Positions 1-8,471 of a stretch of DNA of 64,000 nucleotides are shown one piece after another. The notes beneath the pieces were generated by a model. The model was given only the letters and a program-made list of their open reading frames with translations. It made no database searches and was not told the DNA's origin. The stretch covers positions 1 through 64,000 of the forward strand of contig NZ_BIMA01000004.1 of NCBI RefSeq assembly GCF_004000845.1. Reading direction: 5' to 3'. How positions within the stretch are numbered: position 1 is the first letter of the stretch; every line of letters begins with the position of its first letter. The translations under genes were made by a program, and so were the position numbers. The DNA is from Paenibacillus koleovorans NBRC 103111. GTDB taxonomy: Bacteria > Bacillota > Bacilli > Paenibacillales > NBRC-103111.

Positions 1-20
1 CACAATCGAAGACTAATAGG

Positions 21-67
21 AAAAACCGCCTCAGGACACATGCTTCAATGTCCTGAGGCGGTTTTTT
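21..67. terminator. Bidirectional intrinsic terminator
   Basis: A perfect 13-bp stem (26-38 with 49-61, starting CCGCCTCAGG) encloses a 10-base loop. It has five A on the left and six T on the right, so it works on both strands. The T run overlaps the stop codon of the minus-strand S-layer gene. It would end that gene and also any transcript entering from the left edge. Confidence 0.9.
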
Positions 68-3000
68 ATTTCAGCGTCTCACTGCCATCCGGCAATCGGA
101 TCGCCACGTGAGCTCTAGACGCTTCCTCAATTGCACCGAACGCCCAATGCGAGGCATTCACATCCGGCCATGTAGCGTCTGATACTCCACCCAGCGGACC
201 TCGATTCAACAGGCGGTTCATCGTCGTCACGAGCTCCGCGCGCGTCACTTGTTGATCCGGCTTGAACGCGAGGTCGGCGTAGCCGGTCATCCAGCCGTTC
301 TTTTTCACCGTTTCAATCGAAGCTTTCGCCCAATGCTCCGCAGTATCCGTGAAGGAACCAGCCTCTCCGCTTACCCCTGGCGCTTGTTTCATCCAGCGTG
401 CCACGATCACCGCCAGCTCGGCTCGGGTTAGAGAAGCTTCCGGAGCAAACCGATCTTCCGTTACCCCGGTCATCATCGCGGCAGCACGCACTTTCTCAAT
501 AGCAGACGCCGCCCAATCAGACGTGCTCACATCTCCGAACGCGGAAACCGTTGCTGTCGAATCCCCCGACTCCGTCCCCGTGAGCAATCGCGCGAAAATC
601 GTCGCTGCTTCCGCACGCGTAATCGGATTTTCAGGTCTGAACAAACCGTCCGGATATCCTTGAATGTAAGGCGTATGCGACTCTTTTTTCGGAATCGCGA
701 TCATGGTGAATGTACTGAATTTGTTGATTTCGATTTCGATCGCAACCGGGTTGTTGTTCGCATCATAGATGATGGTCCCGAATTGAAGCACCTTATCTCC
801 GTCCGAGTGCTCCACATAGACACCTAAGCTGTCCACGAATGCTCGCCGTTCCGTTTCCCCCTTCGGCAGCACCTTGGGATCAATCGGGAATGCGAGCTTC
901 ACGCGCTGGTTCTGGAAATTGGTCTCGATCGTCATCGGCGTCCCGATCAGAATCGCTTGCTCTTCTCCCGCCACAATACGAACTTCGGTGGAGTGCACGG
1001 TGCGATCCTCGACCTGTTGCTTTTTCTCCTCATCCCGAATCGGAATGAAACGGAAGTACAGATCGTTTCCTTTGCCATCCCACTGACGAATCGAATCGCT
1101 CGGCAACGTTACCGTTGCGCCTTCTGTTTTCACTTCCATAGCCAGGGACTGGTTATTGATTTTCTCATAAGCCGCCGCTGACAAGGTAACCGTAGCCTCG
1201 TCGGCCAGGTCGTTCGGCAGGTCATCCACCACAATTCGGATCGTGTTCTTGGACTCGGTCAAGGCGCGGTTAATCGCCTCTTCCATTTTGGCCGGCTCCA
1301 TCACCACTTCATCGACCTTTTTGCCGCCCGCCGCTTCCTTCCGAACTACATCCAGCGTGACCGCAGTTGATGCGCCGTTCTGATTGCCTTCAACCTCCAC
1401 GTTGACTTGTCGCGTTTTGCCGCCATTCGACGGTTGTGCGGGCTCCTCCGGGATGAGCTCCCATTTCGCATACAGCGTAGTATCTCCTTTGATTACAAAG
1501 CTGCCTGAAGCCGCATAGGTCGTCCCCGAACCGTCCGCTTTCGTATTCCAACCTGCGAACGAGTAGCCATTTTTGCCCAAGCCACCGGGATTTCCGAGCA
1601 AGATGACAGAGGAATTGTAAGGATGGCTGCCGTCATCGAACGGGACAGTACCTGATGTGTGTCCATTGCCATCATAGGCAACGTGATAGTTGTTGATCGT
1701 CCACTGAGCGAATAACGTCACATTGCCGGCCCCGATTGTAAACACAGAGTCCGCCGTATACGCCGCCCCCGAACCGTCCGCCGCTGTATTCCAGCTTGCG
1801 AACGTATGCCCGGTTTTCGCCAGCCCATAAGTGTTGCCTGTTACCGTCACGCTCGTATTGTACACATGCGCCGCTCCGTCGATAGGCACGCTACCTGCTG
1901 TGTGTCCATTGCCGTCATAAAGAACGGAGTAGGAGTTGATCGTCCATTGCGCATAAAGCGTCACATTAGCCGCCCCAATCGTGAACGAGCCCGTTTCCCC
2001 ATAACCCTCTCCCGACCCATCGGCTGCCTTGTTCCAACCAGCGAACGTATGCCCCAGCTTCGTCAAGCTTCCCGTATTGCTCAGCACCGTCACGCTTGAA
2101 TTGTAGTTGTGATTGGCAGCGTCGATCGGCGGCGTTCCTCCGGTTGCGCCATTGCCTAAGTAAGTGACCGTGTATTGGTTGATCGTCCATTCGGCGTAAA
2201 GGAGAACATGCGCCGCGCCAATCGTAAACGTCGCCCCGCCGTCATAATGAGTACCCGTACCGTTCGCCAACGTATTCCACCCAGTAAACGTATAGCCGGT
2301 TTTGCTCAATCCGTAAGTGCTTGCCGTAACGGTAGCGGTCGTGTTGTATGGATAATTCGTATTATCCGTCGGGACGGTTCCGGCAGTCTGACTGTTGCCA
2401 TTGTAAGTAATCGTGTAGTTATTGACCGTCCATTGGGCGTACAGCGTCACATCGGCGTCGGCCATGGTCAGAGTGGCATCGGGTGCAAAGCTTTCTCCCG
2501 TGCCATCGGTAGCTGTATTCCAGCCGGCAAAGGAGTGGCCTGTCTTGACCAAGCCGCCAGTATTTCCGAGGACCATTACCGTGTCGGTGTAAAAATGGTT
2601 AGTGCCATCGACCGGCGCATCTCCAGCGGTACGGCCGTTTCCATCATATAACACGGAGTAAGGGGTCAGTGTCCAGTAGGCATACAGGGTGGTGTTCGCA
2701 GCCCCCATCGGGAACTTATCCCCTGTGCCATAAACGGTTCCTCCAACGGTAGCAGAGGTGCTCCAACCGCTGAACGTATAGCCGATTTTCGTTAAGCCGT
2801 AAGTGTTCCCCGTGACAGTTACGGTTGTGTCATACACGTAGCTGACTGCAGGCGGCGCGGAACCGGTCGTGTTGGTGTTCCCGTCGTATGTCAGCGTGTA
2901 GGAATTGATTTCCCATTGTGCGTACAACGTTACATCGGAGCTGCCCATAGTTAGTGAAGACGATGCCGCGTATGGCTCTCCAGTACCATTCGATGCCGTA

Positions 3001-6000
3001 TTCCAGCCGGCGAACGTATGACCGGTTTTCACAAGTGGGCCCGAATTGCCAAGCACGATAACATTGGACTCATAAATGTGAGTATCCGAATCTACCGGAA
3101 CGTTACCACTCGTGTTACCATTCCCCACATAGGTGACTTTATATGGAATCGGAGTCCATTTGGCATACAAGATCACGTTCATCGGAGCCATCGTGTAGTC
3201 GGCTCCTTCTGCATAGCTCGTGCCATTGCCGTCCGCAGCCGTATTCCAGCCTGTGAAGGTGTATCCGGTTTTGGTTAGAGCACCTTCGTTCGACTTTAGC
3301 GTGAAGGTCGAGTCGTATTCATGGCTGTCGCTGTCGATCGGCGGCGTTCCGCCGGTCTTGCCAATGCCTTCGTATGTGATCGTATAAGTGTTGATGGTCC
3401 ACTCCGCGTAGAGCAAGACGGGTTCCGCCCCCATCGTGAACGTCGCACCGCCGGCATAGTGAGTACCAGTCCCATCCGCACTCGTATTCCAACCTGTAAA
3501 CGTATAGCCGGTTCTGCTCAACCCGTAAGTGTTTGCGGAAACCGTGGCGGTCGTGTTGTATAGGAAGCTGGCTGCCGTCGGAGCCGAACCCGTCGTGTTG
3601 CTGTTTCCGTCATACGTGATCGTGTAGGAATTGACCGTCCATCGGGCATAAAGGGTTATATCGGCAGCCCCCATGGTTAGGGTAGCAGCTGGCGAATAGC
3701 TCTCTCCGGATCCATTGGAAGCCGTGTTCCAGCCGGCAAACGTATGGCCCGTCTTGACCAGAGTGCCCGTATTTCCAAGAACAGTTACCGTATCGTTGTA
3801 AAAATGGTTAGTGCCACCCACCGGTGCATCACCGTCGGACTGGCCGTTTCCATCGTACAGAACAGAGTAAGGGACCGGCGTCCAGACGGCGTACAGAGTG
3901 GTGTTAGCAGCTACCATCAGGAACGTATCCCCTGTTCCATAAACGGTTCCTCCAACGGTAGAAGAGGTGCTCCAGCCGCTGAACGTATGGCCGATTTTCG
4001 TTAAGCCGTAAGTGTTCCCCGTTACGGTTACGGTTGTGTCATACACGTAGCTGGCTGCAGGCGGCGCGGAACCGGTCGTGTTGGTGTTCCCGTCGTAGGT
4101 CAGCGTGTAGGAGTTGATCGTCCATTGGGCGAAAAGAGTCACATTCGAGCTGCCCATAGTCATGGTGGACAATGCTGCATATGGCGTTCCGGTACCGTTC
4201 GCAGCCGTATTCCAGCTGGCAAACGTGTGCCCGGTTTTCACAAGTGGGCCCGAATTGCCAAGCACGGTAACACTGGACTCATATATGTGCGTAGCCCCAT
4301 CTACCGGAACGGTCCCGCTCGTATTTCCGTTTCCATCATACGTCACTTTATACGGAATAGGAGTCCATTCGGCGTACAAGGTCACGTCAGTCGGGCCCAT
4401 CGTATAGTCGGCCCCTTCCGCATAGCTCGTGCCATTGCCGTTCGCAGTTGTATTCCAGCCTGTGAAAGTGTATCCGGTCTTGCTTAAAGTTCCTGTGTTT
4501 GACTTCAGAGTGACGGTCGAGTTGTACTTGTGTTCGTCATCGTCGGTCGGAACGTTACCGAACGTACTGCCATTGCCATTGTAGGTGATCTTGTACGAGT
4601 TGATCGACCATACCGCGTACAGAGTCTTGGCCTCCGCTCCCATTGTGAACGTGCCGTTAGGGGAAAGGTCGGTTCCGTTTCCATCGGCTTGCGTATTCCA
4701 ATGGCTGAACGTATGCCCCGTTTTCACAAGTGAACCAGTGTTGCCAAGCACCGTTACAGTGGAGTCGTAGTTGTGGTTCTGAGTCGAAGGTGGCGCGCCG
4801 CCTGAGCTGCCGTTTCCGTAATAGGTTACCGGGTAGTTGTTGATCGTCCATTTCGCATACAGCGTTGTGTTCGAAGCCCCCACTGTATAAGAAGCTCCTA
4901 CTTGGTAGCTTGTTCCTAGACCATCCGCTTGCGTGTTCCAGCCGTCGAACGTATAGCCCGTTTTGCTAAGAGTGCCTGAGTTGCCTAGCGTGATAGTGGA
5001 GTTATAAAGGCTGCTGCCAGGGTCTGCCGGTGGATTGCCGGCCGTGTTCATGTTGCCGTCGTATGTAATCGTGTAGGAGTTGATATCCCATTTGGCATAA
5101 AGCACGATGTTCGATGTACCCATGGTGATGGTGGACGGAGGCGTATCGGCTGTATAGAGAGTGCCGGTGCCGTTCGAGTCCTGTGTCCAACCTAGGAAAG
5201 TATGTCCGGTTCTCACCAGGCTGCCCTTGCCTAAGACGGTGACTGTCGCGCCGTTTAGGTAGTAATTGGAGTCCGTCGGGACATTTCCGCTGCTGGCATT
5301 GTTACCGTTGTACGTGACCGTATAGCCGTTCGGCGTCCATTTGGCATACAACGTGATGTTGCCGGTAAGGAGTAGCGGCGAACCCACTGCATAATCGGTA
5401 CCTAACCCATCAGCCTGTGTGTTCCATCCAGCAAACGTGTAATCGGTTCTCGTCAAAATGCCGCTGTTGCTGGCTACCGTGACTGTGGAGTTGTAGGCTT
5501 GAGAGGCGCTGCTCGGTACTGTACCGCTTGTGTTGGAATTGCCGTTATAGGTTAGGGTGTATGTAATAGGCGTCCATTTGGCATAAAGGGTCGTGTCCCC
5601 CGTCAAAGTAAAAGAGGAGGTTGCGTTGTAGACCGTGCCCGTGCCGTCAGACGACATGGTCCAACCGGCGAATGTGTGGCCCGTCTTGGTCAGCGTGCCG
5701 GTATTGCCTACTACGTTGAAGGTGGTGTTGTAGCTCTGCGAGCCGCCGGTCGGGGGGGTCCCGGTGGTTGCATCGTTTCCGTTGTAGTTCACCGTATAAG
5801 TGACTGGCGTCCAGATTGCGTACAGGATGATGTTGGAAGAACCCATGGTTAATGAGCTGCCCACAGCCTGAGATCCGTTCGAGGTTAAACTCCAGCCGCC
5901 GAAGGTGTAGTGCGTTTTGGCCAAAGTTCCCGTATTGCCGAGTACCGTCACGTTCGCACTGGGTGCATAGCTGGCAGCATCCGTTGGGACTGTCCCGGAC

Positions 6001-6665
6001 GTCTTGCCGTTGTCGTTGTAGGTGACGGTGTAGGTAGGAGGAGGCTGATCATCATAGGTGCTCATACTTCCTGGGCCATCGGCCGAAAAATTGACTGAAC
6101 CTGTAACCCCTGCCTCGTAAGAGGATATAACCACATAATAATTGACACCTTTAACTAAATCCCGTTCTATTCGTGACTTAAAATTTCCACCGCTATCACT
6201 ATAATTAATATCATCATTAGCGGCTAACACATTATTCATTGGGGCACCAGGAATGAATTCGTTCTCATACAAAAACATAATAGTATCATCAGTAGAGCTA
6301 TTAGCCGTGTCACGCAAATTTGCTTGAGTAATTGTGATCGTATATGTGCCTGAAACATCCACAACGAGTCGTTTGAAGAAATAGTTATAATTAACCGTAC
6401 CTGCTGTCAAAGCATCCTTCTCATGCGTTGCGTTGTAGTCAGCCGCATTTGTCCCCCCTGCGCCAGGCAATACTGGCCTCATAAAAAAACCTTCTCCTGT
6501 CGATTGGTTACCGGAAAGCAAGCTCCCGCTGAATGTGGAAACAACAGCATATGCACGATTCCCGTTTAACAAATCAGCGTAACCTGCAAACGCCAGCAGG
6601 ATCACAATAGCGAAACATTGCTTGAGCACCCTCCTTGTCCAGGAACTAAATAATTCGTTATTCAT
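66..6665 (-). CDS. Giant secreted S-layer-homology protein with 19 InlB B-repeats
   Basis: A 2199-residue exported surface protein. The start at 6665 is chosen for its GAGGAGG site 8 bases upstream; an in-frame ATG at 6704 lacks one. An N-terminal signal segment (MNNELFSSW.., hydrophobic core AIVILLAFAG) is followed by a roughly 150-residue domain. Then come 19 tandem repeats of about 80 residues (about 211-1737), each with YTVTYxGN near its start, GHTFxGWNT in the middle and LYAxWT at its end; this is the Listeria-Bacteroides InlB B-repeat (Flg_new) pattern. A linker of about 260 residues leads to three SLH motifs (about 2000-2199; GYPDGLFRPENPITRAEAA is clear), which bind pyruvylated secondary wall polymer. 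The first SLH motif lacks its usual front part. The likely role is cell-surface adhesion or a rod-like spacer; no catalytic motif is seen. Repeats 7-11 and 12-16 are a recent block duplication. Confidence 0.93.
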   Translation of the reverse strand: MNNELFSSWTRRVLKQCFAIVILLAFAGYADLLNGNRAYAVVSTFSGSLLSGNQSTGEGFFMRPVLPGAGGTNAADYNATHEKDALTAGTVNYNYFFKRLVVDVSGTYTITITQANLRDTANSSTDDTIMFLYENEFIPGAPMNNVLAANDDINYSDSGGNFKSRIERDLVKGVNYYVVISSYEAGVTGSVNFSADGPGSMSTYDDQPPPTYTVTYNDNGKTSGTVPTDAASYAPSANVTVLGNTGTLAKTHYTFGGWSLTSNGSQAVGSSLTMGSSNIILYAIWTPVTYTVNYNGNDATTGTPPTGGSQSYNTTFNVVGNTGTLTKTGHTFAGWTMSSDGTGTVYNATSSFTLTGDTTLYAKWTPITYTLTYNGNSNTSGTVPSSASQAYNSTVTVASNSGILTRTDYTFAGWNTQADGLGTDYAVGSPLLLTGNITLYAKWTPNGYTVTYNGNNASSGNVPTDSNYYLNGATVTVLGKGSLVRTGHTFLGWTQDSNGTGTLYTADTPPSTITMGTSNIVLYAKWDINSYTITYDGNMNTAGNPPADPGSSLYNSTITLGNSGTLSKTGYTFDGWNTQADGLGTSYQVGASYTVGASNTTLYAKWTINNYPVTYYGNGSSGGAPPSTQNHNYDSTVTVLGNTGSLVKTGHTFSHWNTQADGNGTDLSPNGTFTMGAEAKTLYAVWSINSYKITYNGNGSTFGNVPTDDDEHKYNSTVTLKSNTGTLSKTGYTFTGWNTTANGNGTSYAEGADYTMGPTDVTLYAEWTPIPYKVTYDGNGNTSGTVPVDGATHIYESSVTVLGNSGPLVKTGHTFASWNTAANGTGTPYAALSTMTMGSSNVTLFAQWTINSYTLTYDGNTNTTGSAPPAASYVYDTTVTVTGNTYGLTKIGHTFSGWSTSSTVGGTVYGTGDTFLMVAANTTLYAVWTPVPYSVLYDGNGQSDGDAPVGGTNHFYNDTVTVLGNTGTLVKTGHTFAGWNTASNGSGESYSPAATLTMGAADITLYARWTVNSYTITYDGNSNTTGSAPTAASFLYNTTATVSANTYGLSRTGYTFTGWNTSADGTGTHYAGGATFTMGAEPVLLYAEWTINTYTITYEGIGKTGGTPPIDSDSHEYDSTFTLKSNEGALTKTGYTFTGWNTAADGNGTSYAEGADYTMAPMNVILYAKWTPIPYKVTYVGNGNTSGNVPVDSDTHIYESNVIVLGNSGPLVKTGHTFAGWNTASNGTGEPYAASSSLTMGSSDVTLYAQWEINSYTLTYDGNTNTTGSAPPAVSYVYDTTVTVTGNTYGLTKIGYTFSGWSTSATVGGTVYGTGDKFPMGAANTTLYAYWTLTPYSVLYDGNGRTAGDAPVDGTNHFYTDTVMVLGNTGGLVKTGHSFAGWNTATDGTGESFAPDATLTMADADVTLYAQWTVNNYTITYNGNSQTAGTVPTDNTNYPYNTTATVTASTYGLSKTGYTFTGWNTLANGTGTHYDGGATFTIGAAHVLLYAEWTINQYTVTYLGNGATGGTPPIDAANHNYNSSVTVLSNTGSLTKLGHTFAGWNKAADGSGEGYGETGSFTIGAANVTLYAQWTINSYSVLYDGNGHTAGSVPIDGAAHVYNTSVTVTGNTYGLAKTGHTFASWNTAADGSGAAYTADSVFTIGAGNVTLFAQWTINNYHVAYDGNGHTSGTVPFDDGSHPYNSSVILLGNPGGLGKNGYSFAGWNTKADGSGTTYAASGSFVIKGDTTLYAKWELIPEEPAQPSNGGKTRQVNVEVEGNQNGASTAVTLDVVRKEAAGGKKVDEVVMEPAKMEEAINRALTESKNTIRIVVDDLPNDLADEATVTLSAAAYEKINNQSLAMEVKTEGATVTLPSDSIRQWDGKGNDLYFRFIPIRDEEKKQQVEDRTVHSTEVRIVAGEEQAILIGTPMTIETNFQNQRVKLAFPIDPKVLPKGETERRAFVDSLGVYVEHSDGDKVLQFGTIIYDANNNPVAIEIEINKFSTFTMIAIPKKESHTPYIQGYPDGLFRPENPITRAEAATIFARLLTGTESGDSTATVSAFGDVSTSDWAASAIEKVRAAAMMTGVTEDRFAPEASLTRAELAVIVARWMKQAPGVSGEAGSFTDTAEHWAKASIETVKKNGWMTGYADLAFKPDQQVTRAELVTTMNRLLNRGPLGGVSDATWPDVNASHWAFGAIEEASRAHVAIRLPDGSETLK

Positions 6666-6998
6666 TTTTTCTGCCTCCTCATTAACCTCAATCCACGGGA
6701 TCAATTTCCAGTTTACTATAGTTAGAGATAGGAAAAAAGACCCAGCGACTGTTAAGTTTCATACATTTTGCATTCAACTTTCGGCAGGGGCTCAAGGAGT
6801 AGCTTGACATGACTGCGGAACTCAAATAGTTGAAGTACTAGACTTGGCTTTGGGTGGATATCGGTGGACTGTAGCGAACGAGCTGGAATGCGGAAGGCTG
6901 ACTACTGGGTGAATGGTGCGACTTTGTGCGGTTGTTGCGAACTTTTTGTGCGGATTGCTGCGTGAACTCGGTATGGAGCCATTACCCTCGCCACCCTA
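6666..6998. other. Intergenic region, no gene recognised
   Basis: This holds the upstream region of the S-layer gene. On the minus strand a TATAGT-like box lies near 6720, but I find no convincing -35 partner. No open frame with a ribosome site or recognisable protein is present, and no repeat family was seen here. Confidence 0.5.
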
Positions 6999-7043
6999 GA
7001 TCAGGAAGCGAAGCCTGATCGAAAGTTCACCGATCAGGTTTTT
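6999..7043 (+). terminator. Terminator with overlapping alternative hairpin
   Basis: CCTGATCG (7014-7021) pairs with CGATCAGG (7031-7038) and is followed by five T, giving a plus-strand intrinsic terminator. A second GATCAGG at 6999-7005 can instead pair with CCTGATC 7014-7020. The three segments are therefore mutually exclusive, as in attenuators. No gene immediately downstream on the plus strand is recognised, so a regulatory role is unproven. Confidence 0.5.
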
Positions 7044-7084
7044 GATTGCCTGCCGTGAGTAAACGTTGGACCATTTCTTGCTGG

Positions 7085-7190
7085 AGAGGGTACTGGCGGG
7101 ACCCGGATTGTCGTGCTGGAATGTGGGGATGGGGAGCCGAGCGTAACGGTAGATGCAACCCAGAGCGCCGAACGCCAAGTACCCTCTGGA
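7085..7190 (+). repeat. Dispersed repeat family C, copy 1
   Basis: This non-coding unit recurs at 7690-7810 and 20250-20378. Shared landmarks in order are TACTGGCGGGACC, TGTCGTGCTGGA, GTAGATGCAACCCA and CCAAGTA. Copy 1 runs straight into a family B unit. Open frames crossing it have no ribosome site or family resemblance, so I treat it as non-coding. Confidence 0.6.
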
Positions 7191-7380
7191 TGCAGTCCGA
7201 ACAAGTCGGTCTGCAAAGCCGCTCGTAGTCCGGATCGGTTCCCTAATCCGAGTTGGCCGAATTGGAGCGGTGCTTTCGAGAGAGGTTGCGTGGAAATGGC
7301 TCTGCAATGAGGGAAAATCGGACTACGGCACCGATCCAGACTCGCTCCCGCCATGCAGCCCGAAAAAGTCGGACTCCAGA
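7191..7380 (+). repeat. Dispersed repeat family B, copy 1
   Basis: A unit of about 190 bp. It starts with an AGTCCGA/TCGGACT-type hairpin, passes through the core landmarks GCCGAATTGGAGCGG and GGAAATGGCTCTGCAA, and ends with a second hairpin (GCCCGAAAAAGTCGGACT). It aligns over about 150 bp with the minus-strand copy at 30557-30700, and less closely with copies at 7451-7592 (minus) and 20024-20160 (plus). No reading frame is conserved between copies. Confidence 0.7.
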
Positions 7381-7450
7381 CACCGATGCCGCGTCGCGGC
7401 ACATGGACCTTGTCTCCAGTTTCCCGTACTACACTCTCAGCCCCTACCAG

Positions 7451-7592
7451 AAACTCCCGACCTCAATGCCCACTTACAGAGCCGGTTCCACGCACCCCCA
7501 TCGAAAATCGCCGCTCCAATTCGGCCCATTCGGACTACGTGGCCGATGCGGATGACGATCGCCTCCCCAGTCCGACTTTTTCGGACTCCAGA
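7451..7592 (-). repeat. Dispersed repeat family B, copy 2 (inverted)
   Basis: Read on the minus strand this copy begins with the hairpin AGTCCGA-AAAAG-TCGGACT and continues through CGTAGTCCGA, GCCGAATTGGAGCGGCG and GTGCGTGGAA. It faces copy 1 head to head, so the two could also pair with each other over most of their length. Confidence 0.65.
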
Positions 7593-7689
7593 CACCGTAG
7601 CTGCGAGGCGGCGCCACGGCCGCTGAAAAGCGGGCGAATGTTCAGAGTAGAGTAACGAGCGGAGATTGTCTCTTCTCCCCGAATGAATA

Positions 7690-7815
7690 GTTACTTGCCG
7701 GGACCGGGAGTGTCGTGCGGACAAGCCAGGAGCAAGCGGTGAAGAAGCGGCAGATGCAACCCAAGTCGGCCGAGCATCAAGTAGCCTTGCTCTGCTACTC
7801 TGCAGTCCGGCTCTC
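7690..7815 (+). repeat. Dispersed repeat family C, copy 2, with a family B remnant
   Basis: It has the same order of landmarks as copy 1: TACTTGCCGGGACC, GTGTCGTGCGGA, CAGATGCAACCCA, TCAAGTAGCC. It ends in TGCAGTCCGG, the first arm of a family B hairpin. This repeats the C-then-B order seen at 7085-7380, which suggests that C and B once formed one composite element. Confidence 0.55.
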
Positions 7816-7877
7816 CCAGAAGTCAGGAAACCCCTGACGCAACAATACGGTGAAGGACTTAAACTTTCGCATATGTC

Positions 7878-7910
7878 AAAAAAAAGCACCGCCCCCGAAG
7901 GGACGATGCT
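7878..7910 (-). terminator. Intrinsic terminator of the VOC-family gene
   Basis: On the minus strand an 11-bp stem (AGCATCGTCCC with GGGGCGGTGCT, two G-U pairs) is closed by a UUCG tetraloop and followed by seven or more T. It lies 20 bases after the stop codon of the gene ending at 7931. Confidence 0.9.
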
Positions 7911-7930
7911 TGTCGCTCACGCCTAAGCAA

Positions 7931-8359
7931 TTAGGCAGGATTGTCTTCCGTTTCCACGTTGAATTGCCATTGGATGCCGAACTTGTCTTCCAGGGCGCCG
8001 TACATCGGGCTCCAGAACGTTTCTTGCAGCTCCATCGTGATGTTGCCGCCGACCTTCAGCTTATGGAAGGCCGACTCCACGGCTTCTTTGTCCTTCAAGA
8101 CGAGGGCCAAAGTCACATTATTGCCTTTCACGAAGGGCATGCCAGGGAATGTATCGGAGAACATAAGGCGAGTGCCTGCCACTTCAATGCGTGCGTGCAT
8201 GATCAAGTCCTTGGCTTCTTCCGGAAGCGGGTAGTTCGGGTCTTGAGGAGCTTGTCCGAATGTCATGATCTGCCCTACTGGCACGCCGAAAACGTCCGCA
8301 TAAAACTCTACCGCCTCACGAGTGTTGCCGTCGAAGTTGAAGTACACGTTGATTGCCAT
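7931..8359 (-). CDS. VOC (glyoxalase-fold) family protein, PhnB-like
   Basis: A 142-residue cytoplasmic protein with one vicinal-oxygen-chelate domain. Visible family features are the N-terminal VYFNFDGNTREAVEFYADVF, an internal MHARIEVAGTRLMFSD strand and the C-terminal FGIQWQFNVE. The arrangement fits the PhnB / 3-demethylubiquinone-methyltransferase-like branch, whose members are mostly of unknown substrate. The start at 8359 is chosen because GGAGGA lies 9-10 bases upstream; the in-frame ATG at 8368 would have a spacing of about one base. It is transcribed alone, with its own promoter-like sequence at 8421-8449 and a strong terminator. Function beyond the fold cannot be assigned. Confidence 0.85.
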   Translation of the reverse strand: MAINVYFNFDGNTREAVEFYADVFGVPVGQIMTFGQAPQDPNYPLPEEAKDLIMHARIEVAGTRLMFSDTFPGMPFVKGNNVTLALVLKDKEAVESAFHKLKVGGNITMELQETFWSPMYGALEDKFGIQWQFNVETEDNPA

Positions 8360-8420
8360 GCGATTCATTCCTCCAATAAATTATTGTCTCTCGGATGCAA
8401 TACTAAATCAGCATACCCCA

Positions 8421-8449
8421 ATTGTACCATGCCCATCCAACGCACGCAA
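8421..8449 (-). promoter_or_regulatory. SigA-type promoter of the VOC-family gene
   Basis: On the minus strand TTGCGT (8444-8449) and TACAAT (8421-8426) are separated by 17 bases. The start codon at 8359 lies about 60 bases downstream. The -35 box touches the palindrome at 8447-8460. Confidence 0.55.
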
Positions 8450-8465
8450 ACATATGTTTGCAAAC
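8447..8465. promoter_or_regulatory. Overlapping palindromes at the VOC promoter, possible operator
   Basis: CAAACATATGTTTG (8447-8460) is a perfect 14-base palindrome, and GTTTGCAAAC (8456-8465) is a second one overlapping it. Together they overlap or abut the -35 box. The position suits a repressor or activator site. No candidate regulator gene is adjacent. Confidence 0.4.
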
Positions 8466-8471
8466 AAATGG

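Noticed and set aside
1455-6035. Regular period of about 240 bp, which could suggest a repeat array such as CRISPR
   Set aside because: The period equals one InlB B-repeat of about 80 codons within a continuous reading frame; there are no short identical repeats with unique spacers.
7153-7889. Several overlapping open frames of 100-157 codons on both strands
   Set aside because: They run through inverted copies of dispersed repeats, lack ribosome sites and have Arg/Ser/Pro-rich compositions typical of shadow translations.
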